Positions 37,640 through 49,486 of a stretch of 64,000 nucleotides of DNA are shown one piece after another; the stretch's first letter is position 1, and every line of letters starts with the position of its first letter. The DNA lies in NCBI GenBank assembly GCA_947095535.1, contig OX352774.1, positions 39,820,496 through 39,884,495 on the forward strand, given 5' to 3'. Below the pieces are notes generated by a model, which searched no databases, was not told the DNA's origin, and was given only the letters and a program-made list of their open reading frames with translations. This DNA comes from Poecilobothrus nobilitatus. Lineage: Eukaryota; Arthropoda; Insecta; Diptera; Dolichopodidae. The position numbers and the translations under genes were made by a program.

Positions 37640-37795
37640 ATTAAGGCGCCTATTGGTGACTTAATGGGTATGAGCATATCAAGAAAAATTCCTCCTTACG
37701 ACATTTACAGTCACAGCTGGAAAACAAAGTATGTGTAATTTTCTTGTCACATTTATGGGACAGGGAAATAAACTAAAACAAAATAAATATTTTAT
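37640..37795 (+). mobile_element. tRNA-derived SINE copy, degraded
   Basis: ATTCCTCCTTACGACATTTA, ACAGTCACAGCTGGAAAACA, GTGTAATTTTCTTGTCACAT and TTATGGGACAGGGAAATAAA occur here in the same order as at 52,529-52,615, giving clear body identity. The head (TATTGGTGACTTAATGGGTA) is a worn version of the A-box region, and the B-box segment is deleted. Tail: AAACAAAATAAAT. Just upstream, 37,574-37,590 holds a small perfect inverted repeat (AAACCGG/CCGGTTT). Confidence 0.6.
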
Positions 37796-37819
37796 TTAAA
37801 GAACACATTTTGAATATAC

Positions 37820-37995
37820 CGGAAAAACAAAATTTCTGAAATAAGGAGCAATTTTAGAGTTAGTTTTAAAATGAAGGTTAACCCTTTTCCAGAGTGATTT
37901 ATACCTATATTTTTACAAAAAAAAAAAAAAAAAATAGGAAAAACCCTGACGTCGTATTCAACTTTAAAATCTCTGTTAATTATCTTTTATATATA
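37820..37995. repeat. Word-repeat family unit in both orientations around a poly-A run
   Basis: ATTTTAGAGTTAGTTTTAAA with CCCTTTTCCAGAG (about 37,850-37,895) matches the units at 5,310-5,775. After an A run (37,918-37,934), AAAACCCTGACGTCG followed by ATTCAACTTTAAAATCTCTG is the reverse complement of the same phrases. The arrangement is therefore a small inverted pair. CCGGAAAAACAAAATTTCTG just before it resembles the words in 34,110-34,985. Confidence 0.55.
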
Positions 37996-38699
37996 CACAT
38001 CTACATACAAACTTTAACCGAAATCACTCATATATCACTGTTTTCGAACTTCAAAACAAAAACGAAATAGTATTTGGTAAAAGGAAATACTAAAACGGAA
38101 ATTCGACGGAGATTCGACACGCAGATTCGACTTTCTGTCTATCTTGGAAGCCGAAGCCGAATAAAGCCGAATTTTCAGAATTAAACATTTCACTTTACTG
38201 TCTGGGCCTTATTTTCGGTCAACATAAAAATATTTAATATTACCTTATAATTCAAAATATAAGGATTATTTATGGCTAGATTTGCTATCATCGCATAATA
38301 AATTAATTTTCTGAAAATTTAAACTTTAAAATAACAAACAAAACTATTTATATAATAAATATATTGATTGATTGATTGATTTATTTCAATTCATTGGAAC
38401 ATTTTTTTATAATGTATCATAATACCTATAAGAGAACAGATCTTACAAATAGCTAATAGGTTTTAATACTTAGTTTTTTTTTTCATTCAAAATCATCACA
38501 AGAAATGTCAAGCAAAAGGATGGCTATTTTAATTAAATTTTATTATCAATGAGAATGTCGATCAAATCCATTTTTTTTTTTTTTTTTAATTCAATTAATT
38601 ACAACAATTAGATTTGTAATTGGAAAATAATTCTAAATTCAAAATTTAATTTGTATAATCTAATATTTAATAAAAAAAACTCAAACATTTACATACATT

Positions 38700-38800
38700 T
38701 TTTATATTTCCTCTTTTTTTTTCCTAAGTGAGGTGGAAAACTTCCAAAAACACCATTTCCACTTAGTAGTGTCAGATTCTTACTGATTAAACTCTATTTA
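38700..38800 (-). mobile_element. Non-LTR 3'-terminal fragment (minus)
   Basis: On the minus strand it reads AGTAAGAATCTGACACTACT, GTGTTTTTGGAAGTTTTCC, ACCTCACTTAGG and then an A run. This is the same 3' end as at 50,332 (GTGTTTTTCGATGGTTCCC, ACCTACCCTAGC, A run) and at 48,400. It is only the last ~100 bases, typical of extreme 5' truncation. Confidence 0.55.
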
Positions 38801-38984
38801 CACAAAAACCTAATTCCTTTTCAAAAATTTCATTACTATAAAACTAAAAATAAAGTGCTATTTATTTTAACATTATTCTATGAACAAAAAAAAAAATTTT
38901 TTTTTTAAAGTGTTTAGAAAATTTAATTGTTCACTTGCTTCAATCATAACACATTTACTTCAATATACGAGTACTTTACATAAA

Positions 38985-40600
38985 GGGGTAGATTAAACTT
39001 TATCAAAAAAACCATATTGCAAAAATATCTTTAATCCAAAATCATTTCACAAAAAAAAAAAAACCACTTCGTAAATTTGACGAAAATTGACATTTTTGAA
39101 AAAAGTTGAAAAAGGATATAGGATATTATACAAAAAGAATATTTCACAAAAATATGTTTAACAAAAGGACGATTCATATATGACGAATCAAAACGACAGC
39201 ATGAAATAATTTATTAAGAAATAACTCTGTATCAAGAAATGAAGTAATACAGCATCAAATTGCTGAGTTATTTTATAACGAAAGTTTGCAATTCTTTTAA
39301 AATAACTACGGTGAACAAAATGAAATAAATCATCATTTTTTTTTTTTAATATATTAATTTTGTAACCATCTGTAAAATCTCTCACAATTTAGAATCTTAA
39401 ATATAAAATTCTTAAAGTAAAGTAAAATTAAGCCCTATGGCTGTAATTCACAATATAAAAAGAAAAACAAGAAAAATGTATGAAAATTTATTTCATTTTT
39501 AGGTTGCTAAGTTATGTCATAAGAAGTTATTTCATGCCATCTTTAAAGCTACTTTTCTGTTTTTCAAAATATTTAATTAATCTGAAAAAAGAGAAAAAGT
39601 GGTTTACCTTTAAGTGAAAAAAAAAACACCGAAGTCGAATATTTTAGCTTCCTACAGTCTTTCAACAAATTTTTTTGTTGTATGTACATATATGGTGTCC
39701 TGTCCGTAGTCCTTTATATTTGTGTAGACCGTTGAAATGGAAAATGAATGAAAACGAATGAGACTCGTTAGGACACAATTTTATCATTCGAATGCAAGCA
39801 GTTATTTAGTGCAAAATAATTTTCATTTTTTAAAAGAAAAAAAGTAAAAATAATTTTTGCCTTGATAAGTTTTTTTTTTTTTTACGTTATAAATTTAAAA
39901 ATATTTTTTTTTTTAAATCGGTGCATTGTTCCTTTGAAATTTCCGTTTATTCATTATTTAATTATTCTAAAGTCGCTAGAAAATTCATCATCGATTATAA
40001 AAATTATTTTAAACGTATTTTACTTTGGAATTTTTACTTTAACAAACAGAAAAAAAAGATATCTATCAAAAAATGCTAGACACAAAAAATATTTAACGAA
40101 ACATAATATGACTTAGATATCTGCAAAAATTGTTTGCAGCCAAATGGACTTCAGCATATCAATTTTTTCAAATGCGGAACGAAAATTTTCATTCAAATGA
40201 TTTTTTCCATACAGTAAAACATTAAACCAAACTGAAAAATTATTTAACGTAATTGTAAAAAAAAAGGTCAACTAGCGTAATATTTTTGGAAAAAACGGAT
40301 TAATTTATCTCAAAGTATTGTTGGAAAAATCAAATTTTTGAAAAAAAGCTTAAATATCTAATTTTCCCTATAATATTATTATTTGCCTATAAATAATATG
40401 TACTAACTACTAGGTATAGTGTTTTATGAAATACATTTCTTGGTAAATGGTTTTTTGTTCAAATGATCATTTTGTAATGTGAAATATTTGGATTTTATCT
40501 TTTTGTAAAATGTGCCTTTTTGAAAAAATCTATTGATGAAACGCCCATTTGTAAATTGACTTTTATTGATGTCTTTTTGTTTTTCCTAGACAAATTAAGT
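38985..40600. repeat. Region with degenerate short-word repeats, A-rich on the left and T-rich on the right
   Basis: About 38,985-39,180 carries words such as TTTCACAAAAA and TTTAACAAAAGGAC. About 40,430-40,590 carries complementary-style words (TTTTTTGTTCAAATG, ATCTTTTTGTAAAATGTGCC). The left side starts GGGGTAGA, close to the terminus of the element at 40,890. The middle has no recognised content. I infer a large, decayed foldback-type element, but no target duplication was found. Confidence 0.35.
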
Positions 40601-40889
40601 AGGAGGTAAATTTGTATAGACCTATTCAAATAACACAATAGTGAATACAAACCTACAGTTTTATTAGACAGTAAAGTTAATTCACTTATTATTTTTTATT
40701 TATTATTAAATTTTTCAATATTCTTTATAAAATAATACAGAATATAATTAAATAAAATCAACTATGTATTTGCTTAATTTGCTTCTTTATTTTTTGTGGA
40801 AAATACCACCATGTTTTGTAAAATATTTTTGATTACCTACCCGTACATAATATATCTGTATCATATACCCGTTTATATATAGCAGTATT

Positions 40890-41327
40890 GGGGGTAGAGC
40901 GATATGTTGAAAAACAAAATCTCGATTTAGATATGTTGAAAAACAAAATGTTGAAAAAAATAATGTTGAATGGAAAAATGTTGAAAAAATAAATGCCGAA
41001 AAAAAATGTCGAATTTCAATGTTGAACAATAAATTTTTCGACATTTTTTTTAAAGCAATATATTTTAGAGCTAGTTACACAGATCAGCTTTTATCATTCT
41101 CAAAATGGGAGCCGTACAAAATCTTGGTTTCCAAAATTCCGTTGGAGAAAATCTCGTTTTTACAAAATCTTATTTTTCTAAAATCTCGTTTGACAAAATC
41201 TCATTTTTTTATTTTTAAATGTTTATATATGTATATTCTGTAAAAGGTATACTCGTATAAGGTCAAAAGCGCTTTTTCAACATTATTTTTTTCAACATTT
41301 TCTTATTCGACAAACAGACTGGCTCCC
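40890..41327. mobile_element. Foldback-type element with 9-bp target-site duplication
   Basis: AGCAGTATT occurs exactly at 40,881-40,889 and 41,328-41,336, immediately flanking this 438-bp block. The block starts GGGGGTAG and ends GGCTCCC, giving G-rich inverted termini. The left arm repeats ATGTTGAAAAACAAAAT-type words. The right arm carries their reverse complements (TTTTTCAACATTATTTTTTT, CAACATTTTCTTATTCGAC). The middle repeats ACAAAATCTTGGTTTCC and AAAATCTCGTTTTTAC words. A 9-bp duplication and inverted arms made of short subrepeats are features of Drosophila FB and Mutator-related foldback elements. It has no coding capacity. Confidence 0.7.
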
Positions 41328-44300
41328 AGCAGTATTATTAAAGTGCTCATATACAAAATGTCTGTGTAGTAAAAGATTATTTTATTAATAGATATAACAT
41401 ATTATAATAGTACACAATATTTGAATTTATAGATTTTATTACATTTAATCTAAAATCAAAAAATCAAAGGACTAAACAAATTAAATTCTTGCTTTAAGTT
41501 AGAGTTATGTATTTCAAATTTTGATTTTCGAAATTTTTCATATTTATTGTATATTACTTCTATTAAATGAATTTTCTTAGATAACATTTGCATAAGTTAC
41601 AAAATTGAAGAGGAAAAGAAACCAATCATCATCTTTAATGTCCGTGTAATAAATAAACAAGGTTTAAGGTTAATGTACTCAAAAGAACAAAGTTTCTGAT
41701 AGAGTTCTTCTTGATTAATTTTCTCAATTTATGGACCGTGCTTAATTAAATTACGATAACGCAGATCCGGAAGTATAACGGAGGTATATCCGTATACTTG
41801 TTTAAATGTGTCTCAACAATTTTTTCTACCTAACTGCTTACCATATAGAAAAAATGCTGAGCTAAAAAATTTAAATTTTTTTTTATTTTACTAAATTTTT
41901 TTAAATACTATTTTTCTTTAAATATACGATATAAAATTTTTAACCCAATTGGAAATAAATAAAATTTTCTTTATATAGGATAGATCACAAATTATACCTC
42001 AAAAAAAAAAAAAAAAAACAAAACAAAACGAAACAATTAATTAAGAATTTATAAACCACATTTCTTTTAATATTTATAAAAAACAAATACTTGGATTGGT
42101 AAATATAAAAAAAATTTCATAATTAAGTGCCACACAGAAAACAATTATTTGAAATTTATTCTTTTTTTTTGTATTTTTTTTTTGCTTTCCAACAAATTTT
42201 TTATTTATTTATTAAAACCCACAAAAATTTATTATTATTTTAGTTAAATCTAAAAAATGAATAAACAATTTTTAGATCCTTTTTTTTATTTATTCTTAAA
42301 ACTCTTACAAACCAAAATATAGGTGGATGTATTCTCCTTTCAACTCTTTAAAATATAAATTAAATAAAACTTTAATTTTTAATACTTTATTTTTTCTTCT
42401 TATGTCCAATATATGTTAAAACAGAAACTGAGTATAATTTTTTATCTTTAATGGCTTGTATCATACTCCTGATCTTTTTTTTTTTTTTTTTTTTGAAAGT
42501 CTAACAATATAAAAATTAATAAAAAAAATTTTTAAAAAAAAAACCAAATATATATTGTTTTGGCAATTACATGATAATCGATATCGATTTAGAGTTGTTG
42601 ATCTAAAAGTAGATATTATTAATGTTTTAAAATATGATTTAAAAATTTAAAAGAAGGGATTATTGAAGAATATGGCTTTAGTAATGAAGAGCAATTACAT
42701 ATTACTTAAAAATAAATAAAAATTTGAATTGATTGAATATATCCTATATTTTTTCACAAAATAATATGTCTCACTCTTACTAAAATAAGAATTAACAATT
42801 ACTAACTAAAGTATTTCTCCTATAAGTATGCAATAAAATGTTATATAAAACTAAAAATACATGACGTATTTGCAAGACTTTGTTGGCGAATATTTAAGCA
42901 CGTCGCTTATTATCGGAAGGGTATAAGTTTAAATTTTGTACAGGTAATAAGTTGTTTTTAATTGGATGGAAAATTACTGGAAAAATGCATGTGATTTATA
43001 TAGTATTTAAACGTGTACACCGATTAATACGTTATGTACTTAAATATTCTAAAAATTGCTGGAAAAAGAAATTTTTCTTAATAAATCGGTTTATGTTACC
43101 AAAATAAAAAATGTAAAAAAATAATAAGCCTTTGTCGCAAACATTTTAAAGAAAATAATTAAGAATATTACAAATAGCTGATACTTTCAGCAATATTACA
43201 TAATATTGTATAACATTTATGATTTATTCAGGAAGTACAACAAACAAACAAACTGTCAATATCAAAGTACTAGCATTATAAAAAACAAAAAAAAAAAATA
43301 TTATGTAAGTTAATATAAAAAAGGGCTTGAAAGGATAACAATAAAAGTAAAGATACATATTAAGTATTTATTAAATGACAATAAAATGTGTTTTGTTCTT
43401 GTTGTTTTTTTAGTCCTTTCCGAGAAAAAATTCTTAACATATAAAATCTTGACCATAATATATACTTAATGATTCAAGGAAAGTTATCAATTTTATAAGA
43501 ATAAATAGAAGTCCCTTTTTTTTTTTTTTTTAATTTTACATGAAATGAAGAAGAAAATTATTGTGTTATTATTGAAGAAATTTTTTATAATGGAATTTAT
43601 GCTTTGTTTCTTATTAAATTATTACTTTTAGAAACATTGTGATTTTCTTAAATTCTGGGGATTTTAAAAAAACCGAAATATTTCAACAAAGAAAAAAAAA
43701 TGTAAAAAAATTTTGTAAGATAAAACATTCCACTTACCGATTCCACTTAATTTTCAATAAATTTTTTGAAAAAGTTTTTAATTTTGTTTTCTAGTTCAGA
43801 ACATGTAAATTTAAGTAAATTTCCTTTTTACAATATAAATTTAAAATTTATATAACGATTATATTTTTGACCTATAGTGTTCAATTTAATAACTTAATTT
43901 TTTTTCTTTCTTAAATAAATTATTAATGTTTTAAAAACTTCAGACTAGTTAGTAGTTAGATAACTAAGCATAACTTAAAAAATAACGTAAGAAATACAAA
44001 CAAAATAAATTTAAAATATAAATGCACTATTAGGAATCTGCAGCATTGTCCGGAGTATTTTATGAAATCAAAATTATCAACTTTTGTATTTACATTAATT
44101 TAATTTAATTAATGTATATTAAGGTATTCAAATTGTTAATATGAATTAAGAGATAGTCCGTTGGAAAAGCTTTTTTTTTGCTTTTGGTTGTCCTTGTAAG
44201 AAAACAAGTTTTGCTCACACACTACCCGAAATAGCCAATATGGAATAACGAATATTATAATATCCCTTATCTTATATCGCTTTTTAGTTTTTGCATTCGT

Positions 44301-45029
44301 TTTTTTTTTAACGAAACTCTAAAAAAATTGAAATATTATGAACTACATATAACAAATTTGATCCAGCAATTATTTTTTCCTTTAATAAGGAACAATATTT
44401 GTAGACAGTTTAAAGTTAATCAATCAAACCGTAAGCACAAAATGATTAAAATATGAAAAGTTTATTAGAAAGTCGTCGGAAATATTGGAAACGATTTAAT
44501 TAGAAAATTTGTTTGAAGTGGCGGAACGCATTAACGAATCATAACTAAAGGAATTAACGAAAAATTTCGAAAAGGAAGTAACGTTTTTATAAAGTTTGCC
44601 ATGACCACTTGATAATAAAAAGGCGAAAATTTTTATAATATGTCGTAGTGCCGAAAAGGGTTTACAGAACTTTACCTATATTAAAAGTAATATTTATATA
44701 TATTAAAAGTATTTTTTAAAAGCAGATTTTACAATACTATAAAAATATTAAAAACAAAAAATTTCGAAAATTGATCTTAATAAACTGCTTCAGTATAAGA
44801 TTTGAATTCTAACCAGTTGTTAGTCGACAGTTTTAAATTGTTCCGCTTTCCTTATCAAAAGTTATAGAATTTATTGCTGGTCATCGGTAAATGCACAACT
44901 AAAAAATGTTTGAAAAGACAAGAAAGGAAGAACAAATAGTTTAACAAAAGGCAGATAAAGCAAAATTTTTAATTTAATCATTATTTTAATACTACAGTAT
45001 TTATTTTCAAACAATCAAATATGGCCGAG

Positions 45030-45332
45030 AAGAATAACAAATGAGGCTAATAATCTTCAGGCAAGAACTATATTTTCAAAATAACGATCAAGATGAATAG
45101 GCCACACACTGGGGAAAGCGCCAGAAAACATTGTTCGCCAGACGCTTACCTGAAACCCATAGGGGAAAAGGAGTGTGGGAAGACCAAAAATAACGTGGCG
45201 CAAGACAATAGCAATAGGAAAGGAGATTGAAGGCAGCGGTAAAAGAAATGGGCAAAAACCTAAGCAACTGACCCACAACAGAGTGCGATATAGAATCTCT
45301 GTGGAAGCCTTATGTTCTTCTAAAAGATAAAG
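45030..45332 (+). mobile_element. RTE/CR1-like non-LTR retrotransposon ORF C-terminus, dead
   Basis: The plus frame from about 45,091 reads IGHTLGKAPENIVRQTLT, then NP, GKRSVGRPKITWRKT, KEIEGSGK, and NRVRYRISVEALCSSKR before a TAA. This is the well-known GRPK.TW...VEALCSS tail of endonuclease/reverse-transcriptase proteins found in many insect genomes. Stops replace the expected Trp before IGH, and the Trp and Gln around NP. The minus open frames over the same bases are shadows. The RT core is missing. Confidence 0.8.
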
Positions 45333-46451
45333 TAAATATTATTTATATAACTTTAGTCTTTTCTACAACTGAATTCAGTAAAATTTAAATTTTAACAAAA
45401 ACCATAGATTTTTCAACTTAATAATCAATTAAATAAAAAAGAAAACCGGTTAATAATGGTTAATATTATTTTAAATTTTTATATATTCTTAAATGCAATA
45501 AATATACACATAATTATTAAATGGTAAAAGAGTAACATACAATATAATAAATAATTGATTTTTCTCTGTGCATCATTTAAATTGCATCAATCTGTTCAAA
45601 ACAATTGAATTAATTTTATTTCGAAAGGAAAAACATTTTAAAATTTTCATCCATTATTCCAAGAATATTATTTTTTATTCTCCATTATTTTTTTACAATA
45701 AAATTTTAAATTCTAAATTCTATAATGAAAAACAGTAATACTATTTCTAATAGATTTTATAACCATAGGTGGTGGCATAATGAAAATATACAATGTAATC
45801 GTATTAAATGTATGAAAATTATAATTTTGATTTTATATACATTCTTATGATCTATTTGAGTATATTGTAAATTGTACATATTATTTTATTGTGTTCGTGA
45901 TGGTTTTTTAAAGAGTTTATACATAAATTCTAAAAATAATAATTTTTTCATTAAAAAGTTTTACTTATTTTTTAAAGTAAAAAAATTTAAACGATCAGTA
46001 CTTATAGTGGTATACTTGTACAATATAATTTCAATTTTCCCCCCATTTTATTTTCATACTAATTAAACATTTGTGAGTGAATTTTGTCTAATATCAGTAA
46101 GTTAAAAGGAATCTCTAAAATGGTTATATATAGTATTTGCCTATTTCATCCTTTTTTCTCTGCAACATTCTTCATAATATTTTATTTCATTAAAGCATTT
46201 TTCTTCTTCCGCCAGTTCAGTCAGACTGCTATGAAATTGTCATATTGATTCTTCCCATAAATTTCGTTTTTGTTTTCAATTCAACAGTTTTCATCTATTC
46301 TAATTTTTTATCTATTTCAATATTCAATCCCCTTCAATTAAAAAAAATACATATTTTTCTAGAAATTACTTATTTATGAAATCATGGTGAAATCGGTTGG
46401 AGACACAAACCAATGTTCAACAATATAATAATAGACACAAACCATTTATTG

Positions 46452-46502
46452 ATTACATGCACTATTTTCAGGGCATTTATTACATGCACTATTTTCAGGG
46501 CA
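46452..46502. repeat. Short perfect tandem duplication (24-bp repeat, period 27)
   Basis: ATTACATGCACTATTTTCAG followed by GGCA occurs exactly at 46,452-46,475 and at 46,479-46,502. This is probably a recent replication-slippage duplication. Confidence 0.85.
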
Positions 46503-47029
46503 AAAATCTTGAAAAAAATACATATTAATTATTTATGGGAAAATCAAAAAACAGTTTGATTGTAAACAAAGAAAATATGAAGTTAATCAAGAACAATAAT
46601 ATCAATTTTAATTTTTCAGTTATATTATAATAATATATATTTTTATTTAAGTGTTTCGTCCTTCAATACTATTGGACTCTTGAATGGTGTTGTAATGCTG
46701 AATTACTTAGACAATTCCTAGTTTAAGCTTTCGATTATACTTACATGATATTTTATAAAAAATCATTCCCCACAAAATCCTTATTTAATGAAGTTTTTCA
46801 AAAGTTTTTCAAAAATTTAATGAAATCACCGGTAAGTATAAGATTATTACTTGTTTTTCATAAATAAGTTCACCATATTTATTAAGAAAATTGTTACATA
46901 GGCATTATTACATGCCAACTGCAGCAGTTGAATACCTGTATGATACAAAAAATACTCTCCAAAGTAAATGTTCTATATTAATAGAGTTTCGTTCTTTATA
47001 TATATTTGTTTATAATATTTTTATTTCCA

Positions 47030-47240
47030 CTCCTATAGGGTTTTACTTCAGTTTTTGAAGTCATTAGTTGCCCTCAGTTGTTGATTACTCGGCTATAGAT
47101 ATTATACAAGCCTATATACAATGCATATATTTTCATTGGTGCACCATCCATTATCTTATATATGAATTATTTTATTTTTATTTTGTTTCGAAAGAAGGAT
47201 CAGTATCTTAACCACTACACCATTAACAGGATAACTTATG
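47030..47240 (-). mobile_element. Possible tRNA-derived SINE (minus), degraded
   Basis: On the minus strand, GTTAATGGTGTAGTGGTTAA contains TGGTGTAGTGG, matching a tRNA A box. About 20 bases later comes CTTTCGAAACA, a worn B box (GGTTCGAAACC). The spacing is short, implying a deletion. The body continues through AGCCGAGTAATCAACAAC with no clear tail. A chance match is possible. Confidence 0.4.
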
Positions 47241-48399
47241 AACAATATATTATAATATGAGTTCACTTTAAATATTTTTCAAGTCTTAAACTTTGTAATT
47301 ATAATAATTTTTTTAATAAACCCAAAAATTACTTTTTTATTTTACTGTTAATAAAAATAAACAGTTATTTTACTGTTAATAAACTTATTTTATAAAGTTA
47401 AAATTCATTTTCTTTCTATTCAATATTTTAAAATTTATAAAGAATTTTTAATTTTTTTTTTTTAAATATATTAAAGTGATTTGATTTTCAAATGACTCAA
47501 TCGAATTATTGTAACGAAATCCCATTCCTTAAAGCTTAAAACATCTGTTAAAACAGGGACTACCTTATTATTCTGGTTACTGGCAGAAGAAAGTTTTTTT
47601 TTAAAAAATTTTAAAACATTTTTAAAAAATAAAAATGTTTAATTTCGAACCGATCCAGGATTAATTTCAATTATGGTCAAAGATTTCTTTATAATTTTAA
47701 ATATTTCCTCTCTTTAATAAATATTTTTCCTTTATTTTTATAAGTTTTAACTTAAAGTAAAATTTTCTTATTAATCTTCTAAAATAATAAGTTTATATTT
47801 TAGTACTTTGTACTTAAAATACAATCAAATTTTTTAATATTACCATTGCCTTTAACAATTTAAAAAAAAATTCTTTATACTTCTTTATACTTTAAGAAAG
47901 ATTCATCTGTACTCTTCAATTTTAAATATAGATTTTATATTTAAATATCCTTTTTGCCAATATACTCAATATTATAATATAAAAGAAAATATAATTAAAA
48001 ATTGTAATACCCTATTATTTTAACTTAAGTATTTCACCTAAAGCTTAAATTTCTTTGATTTAAATTCATTAAATTATAAATACAATATTATTATAATTAT
48101 TTGTATCATTATTACATACGTATATTATAATTTTCATGAAAATCCTTGAATATTAAAATTATTTATCTGATAAAAATCTGATAAAATAAATAAACAAAAG
48201 AAATGATAATAACAATGAAAATTGTATACATTTTGTGCATATAATCGTATATATTTGTTCAAGTGCACCTTAACAACTTAATTTGTTATGACATAGATAT
48301 GGTTATATGAAAGTTTTCCCCCAAATATATTTTATTTCATTTTTGATCCCTTGTTGACCATAAAAGTTTTTGTTGTTTTCAGGATAATATGAAATAACT

Positions 48400-48560
48400 T
48401 TTTTTTTCCTCTTAAAGGAGACGAAAATCTTCTAAGAACACAAAGTATACCTCCTTGGTAGTGTCAAATTCTTACTGACTAAATCCACTTCTTACTTTAG
48501 CCAATTATAATAGGATGAAATGTCTAATTGCAAACGCCGTATACTGGCTAGGAAGTAGGA
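48400..48560 (-). mobile_element. Non-LTR 3'-end fragment (minus)
   Basis: This is the same family end as 24,740-25,010. On the minus strand, CCTAGCCAGTATACGGCG, CATTTCATCCTATTATAATT and GGCTAAAG precede AGTCAGTAAGAATTTGACAC, a degraded 3' end and an A run (a T run at about 48,400 on plus). The 60-codon minus frame overlapping it is a remnant. Confidence 0.55.
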
Positions 48561-49261
48561 ATAATATAGGAAAATAATGAACATAAAAATTTAAAGGAAT
48601 CGAAAATAATTGGTTATTTGTACTATTTAGATTCGAATCTTTTTTTTTTTTTAGTTTTAACAATTTTTGTTTGTTAACTTGTTTCACTTTGCATCAGTCA
48701 TTAACTTGTTTTTTTTTTAGCTTTATGTATTTTTTATTTATTTTTCTTTTGTATATATTAAATTGTTCAAATCCTCTTTAACTTTTATGTGCAAATCTCG
48801 CCCTCCTTTTAGAAATAGCCGTTGTAATTCATAAAATATTCAAAATGCTTTTCAATATATTTTATCAATTAGATATTGCAAATATCTTTTAATATTAATT
48901 TAACAGATTTTTAAATAGGTTTGTATAACATATTACTTAGTTCATAATTTTAATCAACAAAAACAGCTTAAATTGAATACATAGTTGTGAGCCTGATACG
49001 TTATAAAAACTTATAGGCAACACAAAAGATTGAAAATTTTTCCAAGACAGGCAATATATAGAGCATCCATTTGAAATAATTTTTAAGTATTATGTGTTTC
49101 ATAAATATGTAATTTTATAAGTTATATCTGTTAGATAGATTTGATCATCGAAAAATACCTTTCACAATTTACGCTGTAAAACTATAAAATCATAAAGAAA
49201 ATTTATATAAAATATATAAAATTTTACACAGTCTATTAAATTTTCTATATTTTATCATTTT

Positions 49262-49486
49262 TAAGATCGAGCCATTGGTGCAGTGGTTGACGCACCGCTT
49301 CTCATTCATAAGGGAATGAGAGGTGTCGGGTTCGATTCCCGGCTGGGTACAATAATTATAATATATAAAAAAAAAATATATTCATATATCGCCATATATA
49401 AATACTTAATATATCACATACAGGGGTTATAGCTATCTGGCACATTTATGTACTACGGTACCTGTATATAAATAAATAAATAAAAT
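49262..49486 (+). mobile_element. tRNA-derived SINE with intact A and B boxes
   Basis: A box TGGTGCAGTGG is at 49,276-49,286 and B box GGTTCGATTCC at 49,329-49,339, a good match to the RNA polymerase III promoter. The T-arm can form (TCGGG/CCCGG). The bases between fold as an 8-bp hairpin, TCTCATTC/GAATGAGA, rather than a standard 5-bp anticodon arm. The acceptor strands pair poorly, so this is not a functional tRNA. The body contains GGGGTTATAGCTATCTGG and GCACATTTATGTACTACGG, and ends in an (AAAT)n tail. GCACATTTATGT recalls TCACATTTATGT in the SINE at 52,446. Confidence 0.7.

Noticed and set aside
39694..39776. GTGTCCT...AGGACAC as MITE ends
   Set aside because: Seven-base inverted ends without a flanking duplication or a second copy are too weak.
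45057..45278. Minus-strand frames of 73 and 62 codons
   Set aside because: They are antisense shadows of the plus-strand GRPK.TW retrotransposon tail.
46780..46835. ACCG|GTAAGTA as a donor of a plus exon
   Set aside because: The preceding ~60 bases have stops in most frames, no acceptor and no coding character.
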